A DNA stretch of 64,000 nt from Anderseniella sp. (lineage in GTDB: Bacteria > Pseudomonadota > Alphaproteobacteria > Rhizobiales > Aestuariivirgaceae). Below the pieces are notes generated by a model. It was not told the origin of the DNA and did not search any database. It saw nothing but the letters and a program-made list of their open reading frames with translations. The stretch spans positions 248,001 through 312,000 of the forward strand of contig JANQOK010000013.1 of assembly GCA_028289645.1 (NCBI GenBank). Reading direction: 5' to 3'. The position numbers were made by a program, and so were the translations under genes. Below are positions 56,878-64,000 of the stretch, one piece after another; the stretch's first letter is position 1, and the number at the start of each line of letters is the position of its first letter.

Positions 56878-58125
56878 ATGCGCAAATGGCTAATTTCAAC
56901 AGTCGCCGCTGCCGCGGTATTTGCAGCCGGATCGGCTCAAGCTGCCGACAAGCTGAAGATCGGCTTCATGGCGACGCTTGAAGGAACTTACACGGTGCTC
57001 GGCGAAGACGGTCAGCGTGGCTTCGAAGTCGCCATGAAAGAAGCCAAAGGCATGGCCGGCGGCCGCGAGATCGAAGTTATCGTCGGTGCCACCGACGCCA
57101 GTCCGGACAGTGCCCTGCGCGCGGCCCGCAAGCTGGTTGAGCAGGACAAGGTCGACATCATCATCGGTCCGCTTTCCGGTTCAGAAGGCATTGCCATCCG
57201 CGACTACTCCAAGACCCAGCCGCAGGTGACATTCATCAACGGCATTTCCGGGGCCCAGGAAACAACTTACGTCACGCCATCGGAAAACTTCTTCCGCTTC
57301 AATATGGACGGCGCGCAATGGTCTGCCGGTCTTGGCGAGTACGTGTTCAACGAAAAGGGCTACAAGACCGTCGCCACCATCGGCGAGGACTACTCCTTCA
57401 TCTACACGCAGGTGTTCGGCTTTGCCCTGGAGTTCTGCGGCGCCGGCGGTCAGATTACCGAGCGTTTCTGGGTGCCGCTCGGCACCAAGGACTTCGCCTC
57501 TATCATCGCCTCGCTGCCGGATGACGTGGATGCGATTTATCTCGGACTGGGCGGTGGTGATGCCGTCAACTTCCTCAACCAGTACCAGCAGGCAGGCGGT
57601 GACGCGAAGCTCATCGGCGGCACTATCATGATCGATGGCACCGTGCTGTCCTCAAAGGGCAAGGCCAAGGAAGCCCTGATCGGAACGCCCGGTTCAGGCC
57701 CGCAGGCCGACACCTGGGACAATGAAAAATGGCAGACCTTCGTGAAAGCCTACCAGGATGCCTTCCCGCCGGAAAAACGCTTCCCGAGCCCGGCGCTTAT
57801 GGCCACCGGCTACTACAACGCGTTCAATGCAATGAAGATATGCATGGACAATGTGAACGGCGACCTGTCGGACGGTCACAAGGGGTTCCGCCAGTGTCTT
57901 GCAGGACTGGAGCTTGATGCGCCTAACGGCAAGATCACGCTGGACGGCAATCGCCAGGCCATCGGCACCAACTTCGTCACCGAAGTGGTGGAAGAGAATG
58001 GCAACCTGGTCAACAAGCTGGTGAAGATCGTGCCGAACGTGAACCAGACGCTGGGTATTGATGCGGAAGCCTTCAAGACCATCGGACTGCCGTCACGCGA
58101 CGTGCCGGAATGCAAAAAGTACTGA
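56878..58125 (+). CDS. branched-chain amino acid-type ABC transporter, binding protein
   Basis: A 415-residue periplasmic binding protein (Peripla_BP_6/LivK type). The Sec signal peptide ISTVAAAAVFAAGSAQA is cut near residue 22. The mature protein has KIGFMATLEGTYTVLGEDGQRGFEVAMKEA, VDIIIGPLSGSEGIAIRDY, VATIGEDYSFIYTQVFGF and VDAIYLGLGGGDAVNFLNQYQQAGG. Members carry amino acids, amides, urea or aromatic acids. It is followed by a terminator-like hairpin and then an aldehyde dehydrogenase; the other transporter genes lie from 60834. The substrate is probably not a simple branched-chain amino acid, given the catabolic gene in between. Confidence 0.92.
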   Translation: MRKWLISTVAAAAVFAAGSAQAADKLKIGFMATLEGTYTVLGEDGQRGFEVAMKEAKGMAGGREIEVIVGATDASPDSALRAARKLVEQDKVDIIIGPLSGSEGIAIRDYSKTQPQVTFINGISGAQETTYVTPSENFFRFNMDGAQWSAGLGEYVFNEKGYKTVATIGEDYSFIYTQVFGFALEFCGAGGQITERFWVPLGTKDFASIIASLPDDVDAIYLGLGGGDAVNFLNQYQQAGGDAKLIGGTIMIDGTVLSSKGKAKEALIGTPGSGPQADTWDNEKWQTFVKAYQDAFPPEKRFPSPALMATGYYNAFNAMKICMDNVNGDLSDGHKGFRQCLAGLELDAPNGKITLDGNRQAIGTNFVTEVVEENGNLVNKLVKIVPNVNQTLGIDAEAFKTIGLPSRDVPECKKY

Positions 58126-58156
58126 GTACCGCATTCTTGACATGACCTGAAACATC

Positions 58157-58185
58157 CAGGGCGTCTTCTATCCGGAGGCGCCCTG
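58157..58185 (+). terminator. hairpin after binding-protein gene
   Basis: CAGGGCG (58157-58163) pairs with CGCCCTG (58179-58185), followed by ATTTCTT. It could terminate most binding-protein transcripts, leaving some read-through into the aldehyde dehydrogenase gene. Confidence 0.6.
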
Positions 58186-58203
58186 ATTTCTTGGAAATTC
58201 CTG

Positions 58204-59652
58204 GTGAATGATATGGCTGATGTGAAACCCAACCTGGTCAACGGACAATGGCGCGCCGGCGAGCAGGCGTCTGCCAACGTCAATCCATCTGATACTGATG
58301 ACGTCATCGGTCACTACGCTACAGCGAGCACCGATGATGTGGAGGCTGCGATTGCTGCGGCTGAAGCGGCTGCCTACGACTGGGCCAGGAGCGGCATCCA
58401 GGCACGGCACGACATCCTGCGCACCGCCAGCGACGAGATCATGGCCAGGCGTGAGGACATCGGCAGGCTGCTATCGCGCGAAGAGGGCAAGACTCTGGCC
58501 GAAGGCATCGGCGAGACGGTGCGTGCAGCGCAGATATTCAATTTCTTCGCCGGTGAGACACTGCGCCTGGCAGGAGAAAAACTGCCATCGGTCCGGCCCG
58601 GTGTAGACGTGGAAATCAGCCGTGAACCGATCGGGGTTGTCGGCATCATCACGCCTTGGAACTTCCCCATTGCAATTCCCGCCTGGAAGATCGCGCCGGC
58701 CATCTGCTACGGCAACCCCGTGGTGTTCAAGCCTGCGGAACTGGTGCCGGGTTGTGCCTGGGCGATTGTGGATATCCTGCACCGGGCCGGCATGCCGCCG
58801 GGCACTATCAACATGGTCAACGGGCCGGGCTCCGTGGTGGGCCAGGCCATGCTCGATGATGCCCGCATCGAGGCAATCAGCTTTACCGGATCGCAGGCCA
58901 CCGGAGAGCGGGTGGCGCAGGCCAGCGTGCGTCACATGCGGAAATTCCAGCTTGAGATGGGCGGCAAGAACCCGCTGGTTGTGCTGGATGACGCCGATCT
59001 GGAAGTAGCGGTCGACTGCGCCATACAAGGCGCCTTCTTTTCGACTGGCCAACGCTGCACGGCATCGTCGCGCCTGGTGGTCACCGAAGGCATCCACAGC
59101 CGTTTTGTCGAGGCATGTGCGTCCAGGATCAGGGAGCTGACTGTCGGAGACTCGCTGGACAGCCGAACCCAGATCGGTCCGGTGGTTGACGAAGTGCAAC
59201 TTCAACAGGATCTCGATTATGTCGAGATCGGCCGCAGTGAAGGGGCGACTCTAAGGGTGGGCGGCGAGCGGCTGGTGCGCGACAAGACCGGTTTCTACAT
59301 GCAGCCGGCGCTGTTTACCGATACCCGCAACGATATGCGCATCAACACCGAAGAAGTGTTTGGGCCGGTGGCCTCGGTGATCCGGGTGCGCGATTATGAC
59401 GAAGCCCTGCAGGTCGCCAACGACACAGCCTTCGGCCTGTCATCCGGTATCTGTACGCAGAGCCTGAAACGCGCAACCCATTTCAAGCGCAATGCCGAGG
59501 CCGGCATGGTGATGGTCAATCTGCCGACTGCCGGAGTGGACTATCATGTGCCGTTCGGCGGTGCCAAGGGCTCAAGCTATGGTCCCCGTGAGCAGGGCAG
59601 GTACGCTGCGGAATTCCACACAACGGTGAAGACGGCTTACACGTCTGCCTGA
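58204..59652 (+). CDS. NAD(P)-dependent aldehyde dehydrogenase
   Basis: A 482-residue aldehyde dehydrogenase (start GTG 58204 or ATG 58213, undecided). IITPWNFPIAIPAWKIAPAICYGNPVVFKPAELVP is the cofactor/active-site Asn region, QLEMGGKNPLVVLDDADLE holds the general-base Glu, and FFSTGQRCTASSRLVV the catalytic Cys near residue 285. The C-terminal GGAKGSSYGPREQGRYAAEFHTTVKT is typical of 2-oxoglutarate-semialdehyde (KGSA)-type dehydrogenases of sugar-acid or hydroxyproline pathways. Its position between a binding protein and its permeases suggests it oxidises an aldehyde derived from the imported compound. Confidence 0.9.
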   Translation: MNDMADVKPNLVNGQWRAGEQASANVNPSDTDDVIGHYATASTDDVEAAIAAAEAAAYDWARSGIQARHDILRTASDEIMARREDIGRLLSREEGKTLAEGIGETVRAAQIFNFFAGETLRLAGEKLPSVRPGVDVEISREPIGVVGIITPWNFPIAIPAWKIAPAICYGNPVVFKPAELVPGCAWAIVDILHRAGMPPGTINMVNGPGSVVGQAMLDDARIEAISFTGSQATGERVAQASVRHMRKFQLEMGGKNPLVVLDDADLEVAVDCAIQGAFFSTGQRCTASSRLVVTEGIHSRFVEACASRIRELTVGDSLDSRTQIGPVVDEVQLQQDLDYVEIGRSEGATLRVGGERLVRDKTGFYMQPALFTDTRNDMRINTEEVFGPVASVIRVRDYDEALQVANDTAFGLSSGICTQSLKRATHFKRNAEAGMVMVNLPTAGVDYHVPFGGAKGSSYGPREQGRYAAEFHTTVKTAYTSA

Positions 59653-59798
59653 GGTTTTCGCGGTCTGTCACGTCCGCGCAGACATCCCGCAGGTTGAGAT
59701 TCCACTTGCTGAATTGCTCCCTGTTGGTCATGATTTGCGAAAAACGCCTGCAAAATCATGCAGAATAAAGAACCGCGCACTGTTTGCGGGAGGAAGCG

Positions 59799-60635
59799 AT
59801 GAGTAGAGCCTTGGCCGTGTATCACGGTGTGTTTGGCCGTGTCACCCTGTACCAGCTTGACCGGGAGCTAGCGACCCATGCCCATCGCGAAGGTCACCTG
59901 GTGTTCTATGTCAGCGGCAAATACGGCAGCATGGCGGTCGAGGGTGTGCATCACGATCTGGACCGGGCATCCGCCACCGCCGTCAGTCCCTGGCAGCCGC
60001 ACAGCTTTCATCCTGGCGATCTGGAGAACGGCTCGCTGTTCCTGGTGATGTACATCCGCCCGGAATGGTTTCTGGAAATGTCGAAGCACGCACGCTTTGG
60101 CCTGAATTTCGGATCATCGCTGATCGAGATGTCGCCACCTGTGCGGCAACTGGTGCACCAGACATCACGCTTGCTGCTCGACGATGGCTGCGGAGAGTTG
60201 ATCCAGGCATGCGTGTTTGAACTTACCCAGGAATCCTACAATCAGAGTTGGGCGTCGAGTTCCGGTGACGCCAGGTGTGAAATGCCCGTTGCTGTGTTGC
60301 GTGATTTCCGAATTCGGAACTCCATCAAGCTGATGAAGTCGCGTCTCGGCGAAGGTGAAAGCATCCTGCTGGATTCCATTGCACGCGGTGCCGGCATTTC
60401 CAGGCCGCACTTTTTCAAGCTGTTCAAGGAGAATGTCGGGCTCACGCCCAACATCTATCTGAACACGCTGCGCATGGAAACGGCCATCGAGCGACTGACG
60501 CAATCCAGCGATCCGGTTACCTCAATCGGGCTTGATCTCGGGTTCTCGTCGCAAGCCAGCTTCACCAGGTTTTTTGCCTCAAATGTCGGGATTCCACCGT
60601 CCGACTATCGCAGAGTGGCTCAATTGTCGTCTTGA
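59799..60635 (+). CDS. AraC-family transcriptional regulator
   Basis: A 278-residue regulator. ATG 59799, with GGAGGAAGCG just upstream, is preferred to the in-frame ATG five codons earlier. An AraC-type cupin sensor domain (about 1-130, with EGHLVFYVSGKYG and SPWQPHSFHPGD) is followed by two helix-turn-helix motifs (about 175-275): LLDSIARGAGISRPHFFKLFKENVG and VTSIGLDLGFSSQASFTRFFASNVGIPPSDYR. It lies between the aldehyde dehydrogenase and the permease genes on the same strand and is the natural regulator of this transporter/catabolic cluster; inducer unknown. Confidence 0.9.
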   Translation: MSRALAVYHGVFGRVTLYQLDRELATHAHREGHLVFYVSGKYGSMAVEGVHHDLDRASATAVSPWQPHSFHPGDLENGSLFLVMYIRPEWFLEMSKHARFGLNFGSSLIEMSPPVRQLVHQTSRLLLDDGCGELIQACVFELTQESYNQSWASSSGDARCEMPVAVLRDFRIRNSIKLMKSRLGEGESILLDSIARGAGISRPHFFKLFKENVGLTPNIYLNTLRMETAIERLTQSSDPVTSIGLDLGFSSQASFTRFFASNVGIPPSDYRRVAQLSS

Positions 60636-60833
60636 ACGCGGTGTTTTTCGATTAATTACAAGACCATAAGACTGTCAGGTATGCATTCCGCGGCACCTGC
60701 TCCTATTATTGTGGGGAATCTGGAAGTGCAATGTACACTTCCGGACGGAGGAAGATGTTTTGACAATGGCAGGGCGACACGAGTTCAGGTACGGTTTCAC
60801 GGCATCTGATTGCTGCAACGGGGGAGGCACGGC

Positions 60834-61847
60834 ATGAAGGAGTTCATGGCACGCAATCCGTACTGGTCGCTGGTTATCGTGCTGGCCATCTGCTTTCTGA
60901 TCTGGGCAATTTTCGCACCGTGGCCGCCGGGGTTTGTCGCCACTTTCGGACGTAAGAAGATCTTCTTGAATGCCCTGTTCAACGGTATCACGCTGGGGGC
61001 ATTGTATTTTCTGGTTGCAAGCGGCTTCACGCTGATCTTCGGTCTGATGAAGAACGTCAACCTGGCGCACGGTTCTTTGTACCTGCTTGGCGGGTATATC
61101 GGTTATGACGTCGCCAACACCACCGGCTGGTGGCTGCTCAGTTTCGTTGTGGTGTTCGTGGTTGTCGGCGCCATGGGGGTCTTGCTGCAGGTGCTGGTGT
61201 TTCAGCGAATGGAGGGCCAGGACCTGCGCCAGACGCTGGTGACGATCGGCATCTCGATCGTCGTGGCAGACCTGATGCTGTGGTACTGGGGCGGCGATTT
61301 CTACCAGATACTGACGCCCGACTGGTTGTCAGGCCCCATCCAGTTGCCCATTGTGACGGCAGTAAAAAGCAGTGGTGAAGCGGTTTTCCTGAAATACCCG
61401 TTCGTTCGGATTGTCATTCTGGTGGCGTCCATCGTCATCGGTATTGCCATGTGGCTGTCGCTCAACAAGACCCGCATCGGCATGCTGATACGGGCCGGTG
61501 TTGACGATCGCGACATGCTGTCTGCGACCGGTGTGCGCATCCAGCGGGTGTTTGTGCTGGTGTTCGCATTTGGCGCCGGCCTGGCAGGACTGGCCGGCGT
61601 TGTCGGCGGCACGTTCCAGTCCCTGGCACCGGGTGAAGACACCCGCTTCCTGCTGGCCTCGCTGGTGGTCGTGATCGTTGGCGGCATGGGATCCATTCCC
61701 GGTGCCGCCCTTGGTGCGCTGCTGATCGGGCTGGCGGAACAATTCGGATCAGTCTACATGCCGACCTACGCGGTGGTGCTGACCTTCCTGATCATGGTCG
61801 TAGTGCTGGCGTTCAGGCCGCAGGGCCTGCTCGGCGAGAGGCGGTAA
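60834..61847 (+). CDS. branched-chain amino acid-type ABC transporter, permease (LivH-like)
   Basis: A 337-residue inner-membrane protein. ATG 60834 with GGGGGAGG 7 bp upstream is preferred to an earlier in-frame start. After one N-terminal helix (YWSLVIVLAICFLIWAIF) come about eight more. LNALFNGITLGALYFLVASGFTLIFGLMKNVNLAHGSLYLLGGYIGY is the LivH start signature with the N-L-A-H-G motif, and GLAGVVGGTFQSLAPGEDTRFLLASLVVVIVGGMGSIPGAALGALLIG the conserved end. With LivM it forms the channel. It starts a tight run livH-livM-livG-livF with 6-bp gaps or overlaps. Confidence 0.92.
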   Translation: MKEFMARNPYWSLVIVLAICFLIWAIFAPWPPGFVATFGRKKIFLNALFNGITLGALYFLVASGFTLIFGLMKNVNLAHGSLYLLGGYIGYDVANTTGWWLLSFVVVFVVVGAMGVLLQVLVFQRMEGQDLRQTLVTIGISIVVADLMLWYWGGDFYQILTPDWLSGPIQLPIVTAVKSSGEAVFLKYPFVRIVILVASIVIGIAMWLSLNKTRIGMLIRAGVDDRDMLSATGVRIQRVFVLVFAFGAGLAGLAGVVGGTFQSLAPGEDTRFLLASLVVVIVGGMGSIPGAALGALLIGLAEQFGSVYMPTYAVVLTFLIMVVVLAFRPQGLLGERR

Positions 61848-61853
61848 CAACCG

Positions 61854-62951
61854 ATGGCCCTGACCGAAGACACAGGCACTGCGCCGATCAACACCAAGCC
61901 GCAATCGGCTTGGTCCGGCTGGTCGTTGAGCGCCATTCCGACACCGTACTGGTTCGTCGGGGCTATACTTCTGCTGATGCCGGCTCTGGTGGGGCCATTT
62001 TTTCTGTTCCAGGTTTTCGGCTGGGCACTCATTCTGGGTATGATTGCCCTGAGCCTGATGTTTCTCGGCGGCTATGGCGGCATGGTGTCCCTGGTCCAGA
62101 TGTCGGTGGCCGCGTGTGCCGCCTACATGCTGGCGATTTTTGGTGACAGCGCCATTACGCAGATTTCGCTGGGCTGGCCATGGTGGGTGGCAATCCCGAT
62201 TGCCCTGATCATCGCCACTGCCTTCGGCACGCTGACCGGCGCCCTGGCGGTGCGCACCGAGGGCATCTACACAATCATGATCACGCTGGCGATTGCGTCG
62301 GCGTTCTTTTATTTCACCCGCCAGAACTACGTCCTGTTCAACGGGTTTTCCGGATTCAACGGGGTTACGCCGCCGGAACTGTTCGGTGTCAACTGGCGCG
62401 CACCGATACCGTTTTACTATCTGACACTGTTCTGGGCGGCTGTTGCCTACCTGTCGGTCTTGTATGTTTCGCGCGCGCCGTTCGGCCTTGCGCTGCAGGG
62501 GGTTCGTGATAACGCCCGGCGCATGGAGGCACTGGGCTACAATGTCACCGCCCACCGGGTCGCGGCCTATATCTTCGCCAGTTTCATAGCCGCAATTGCC
62601 GGCATTCTGCTGGTCTGGCTGAACGGCCAGGTATCACCGGGAACAGCCGGGATAGGTCCGGCCATCGACATTCTGATCATAGCCGTGGTCGGTGGCATGG
62701 CGCGGCCCGTCGGCCCGTTCATCGGTGCCATCATCTATGTGCTGCTGAGAACCTTCGCCCTGGATTTCATGGTCTCGATCGGCCTGTCGGGCGAACGCTT
62801 CCAGTTGCTGGTTGGCCTGGTGTTCCTGGTCATCGTATTCTGGTCGCCTGACGGTATTCTCGGGCTCTGGGAGCGCTGGCGCAACCGCATGAACTCAACC
62901 GACCGGCTGACCGGCGAGCCGGTGGACAAGGATGGAGGCAGCGGGGCATGA
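61854..62951 (+). CDS. branched-chain amino acid-type ABC transporter, permease (LivM-like)
   Basis: A 365-residue permease with about ten hydrophobic helices. LILGMIALSLMFLGGYGGMVSLVQMSVAACAAYMLAI is the LivM signature region, and RAPFGLALQGVRDNARRMEALGYNVTAHRVAAYIFASFIAAIAGILLVW the cytoplasmic EAA-like loop with the following helices. The C-terminal tail (MNSTDRLTGEPVDKDGG) is hydrophilic. It lies 6 bp after livH and overlaps the livG start by 4 bp (ATGA), so the proteins are made in matched amounts. Confidence 0.92.
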   Translation: MALTEDTGTAPINTKPQSAWSGWSLSAIPTPYWFVGAILLLMPALVGPFFLFQVFGWALILGMIALSLMFLGGYGGMVSLVQMSVAACAAYMLAIFGDSAITQISLGWPWWVAIPIALIIATAFGTLTGALAVRTEGIYTIMITLAIASAFFYFTRQNYVLFNGFSGFNGVTPPELFGVNWRAPIPFYYLTLFWAAVAYLSVLYVSRAPFGLALQGVRDNARRMEALGYNVTAHRVAAYIFASFIAAIAGILLVWLNGQVSPGTAGIGPAIDILIIAVVGGMARPVGPFIGAIIYVLLRTFALDFMVSIGLSGERFQLLVGLVFLVIVFWSPDGILGLWERWRNRMNSTDRLTGEPVDKDGGSGA

Positions 62952-63754
62952 ATGCCATTGCAGATACCTCCACCATGGCCGGCCGGTTGTCGGCGGCAGG
63001 CACAGCCAATGCACTGGAGTTGCGCGGTGTCAGCAAGTTTTTCGGCGCCCTTGCAGCGATGCAGGATGTCACCCTGACCGTCAAGCCGGGTGAACGGCGC
63101 GCCGTGCTGGGATCAAACGGGGCCGGTAAGACCACCCTGTTCAATTGCATAACCGGCGATTTTCTGCCGACATCTGGCGTCGTGCGCATGTTCGGCGAGG
63201 ACGTCACCAAATTCCCGCCGCACGACCGTATTCGCCGGGGCTTGCGTCGCACCTACCAGATCTCGCTGTTGTTTGGCGGCCTCAGTGTTATCGACAATGT
63301 CTACCTGGCCTGCCGCGGTGTCTCACGCAATCGCTTCTCGCTGATCCGCCCGGGCCGGTCCGATGCGCTGATGCAGTCAGCCGCCGACCTGATTGAGGCC
63401 GTACATCTGACCGACGTACGCGAAACGCTGGTGTCGGAGCTGTCATATGGCCAGCAGCGCCAGCTCGAGATTGCGTTGGCGCTTGCCGGCGCACCGCGCT
63501 TCATCCTGTTCGATGAACCGGCAGCCGGGCTGTCGCCGACCGAGCGCCGTGACCTGATCGAGATCCTGAACAATCTGCCCGGCCACATGGGCTACATCAT
63601 CATCGAGCATGATATGGATGTGGCCCTGCGTGTGTCTGAAAGCGTTTCGATGATGCACAATGGCCGCATCTTCAAGGAGGGCAAGCCGGAAGAAATCGAA
63701 GCCGATCCGGAAGTGCAGGAGCTGTATCTGGGAGGAGGTTTCAGCCATGGCTGA
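62948..63754 (+). CDS. branched-chain amino acid-type ABC transporter, ATPase (LivG-like)
   Basis: A 268-residue ATPase. Walker A is LGSNGAGKTTLFNCITGDF, the Q-loop/LivG-specific stretch is RRTYQISLLFGGLSVIDNVYLA, the signature is LSYGQQRQLEIALALAG (S-Y-G instead of S-G-G, usual in LivG), Walker B is FILFDEPAAGLSPTERRDL and the switch is IIEHDMDVALRVSE. It dimerises with the LivF-like ATPase encoded next; its stop overlaps that gene by 8 bp. ATG 62948 overlaps the livM stop. Confidence 0.93.
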   Translation: MNAIADTSTMAGRLSAAGTANALELRGVSKFFGALAAMQDVTLTVKPGERRAVLGSNGAGKTTLFNCITGDFLPTSGVVRMFGEDVTKFPPHDRIRRGLRRTYQISLLFGGLSVIDNVYLACRGVSRNRFSLIRPGRSDALMQSAADLIEAVHLTDVRETLVSELSYGQQRQLEIALALAGAPRFILFDEPAAGLSPTERRDLIEILNNLPGHMGYIIIEHDMDVALRVSESVSMMHNGRIFKEGKPEEIEADPEVQELYLGGGFSHG

Positions 63755-64000
63755 TCGGTCATCTTCCTCCATCCTCGAGGTTAAGGACCTCAATGTTTAC
63801 TATGGCGCATCGCATGCGCTGCAGGGGGTTGATCTCAGTCTCGGCCATGGGGTGCTGTCGGTCGTCGGCAGGAACGGCATGGGCAAGACCACGCTATGCC
63901 AGGCCATTCTCGGACTGGTGCCGGTAAGCTCCGGTTCGATCACCTTCAACGGTCAGAACATCACCAACCGGCAACCTTCCGAGATTGCCAGGCTGGGCAT
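63747..64000 (+). CDS. branched-chain amino acid-type ABC transporter, ATPase (LivF-like), 5' part
   Basis: The first 84 codons are present; the gene runs off the window. ATG 63747 lies within the end of livG, preceded by GGAGGAGG. The protein begins with LEVKDLNVYYGASHALQGVDL, the typical first strand of LivF. It has Walker A VVGRNGMGKTTLCQAILG and GSITFNGQNITNRQPSEIARLG before the cut. Signature and Walker B fall outside. It completes the transporter begun at 56878. Confidence 0.92.
   Translation, partial: MADRSSSSILEVKDLNVYYGASHALQGVDLSLGHGVLSVVGRNGMGKTTLCQAILGLVPVSSGSITFNGQNITNRQPSEIARLG

Overview
The window looks like a chromosomal segment of a GC-rich alphaproteobacterium, probably a marine or soil Hyphomicrobiales/Rhodobacterales-type organism. 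This is judged from gene content only: SoxCD, FixK/FNR-type sites, an aminoethylphosphonate cluster, an AspH-type hydroxylase, DUF1127/DUF1488/DUF2267 proteins. No 16S gene is present, so the species cannot be named. Replication genes, plasmid genes and CRISPR arrays are absent.

Layout. 1-4053: the right part of a probable lasso-peptide locus (C-terminus of an HprK-like kinase, precursor, asparagine-synthetase-like cyclase), with an RTX calcium-binding protein gene on the opposite strand inside it. 4214-6040: leuA behind a leucine-rich leader ORF. 6210-6285: tRNA-Lys(CTT). 6286-21744: a 15.46-kb genomic island bounded by the tRNA gene and a perfect 41-bp copy of its 3' part. It carries a giant exported SpvB/RHS polymorphic toxin with a probable immunity gene, a PhoD-like phosphoesterase paired with a possible papain-like hydrolase, and a Septu-like ATPase/HNH pair interrupted by nonsense codons. 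No integrase is recognisable.

21906-24234: immediately right of the island, an 88-residue protein built of three repeats, followed by an HExxH-type peptide beta-hydroxylase homologue and a convergent TupA-like ATP-grasp gene. This is the best candidate for an undescribed RiPP system. 24271-25731: NCS2 nucleobase permease. 25964-32842: a microaerobic/stress block (cytochrome c, DUF1488, two universal stress proteins, ferric-reductase-like flavoprotein, FtsH, DUF2267, DUF302) with three FNR/FixK-like palindromes, two of them identical. 32862-36060: an AspH-type hydroxylase, alpha/beta hydrolase and ABC exporter operon. 36276-38079: SoxC and a SoxD-like cytochrome.

38359-55212: a phosphonate-utilisation supercluster. 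TmpA/TmpB should turn (2-trimethylaminoethyl)phosphonate into glycine betaine and phosphate. An ABC importer (PhnS/T/U-type) brings in 2-aminoethylphosphonate. PhnW, PhnY and PhnA convert it to acetate and phosphate, and PbfA feeds hydroxylated aminoethylphosphonate into the same route. A LysR regulator, a Na/phosphate transporter-PhoU protein and an EamA exporter accompany them. A TATCGAT motif sits in three promoter regions of the cluster.

55311-56674: small proteins (DUF1127-like, an unknown, Dabb). 56878-64000: a branched-chain-type amide ABC transporter (binding protein, two permeases, two ATPases, the last cut by the window end) with an aldehyde dehydrogenase and an AraC regulator, suggesting import and oxidation of an unidentified substrate.
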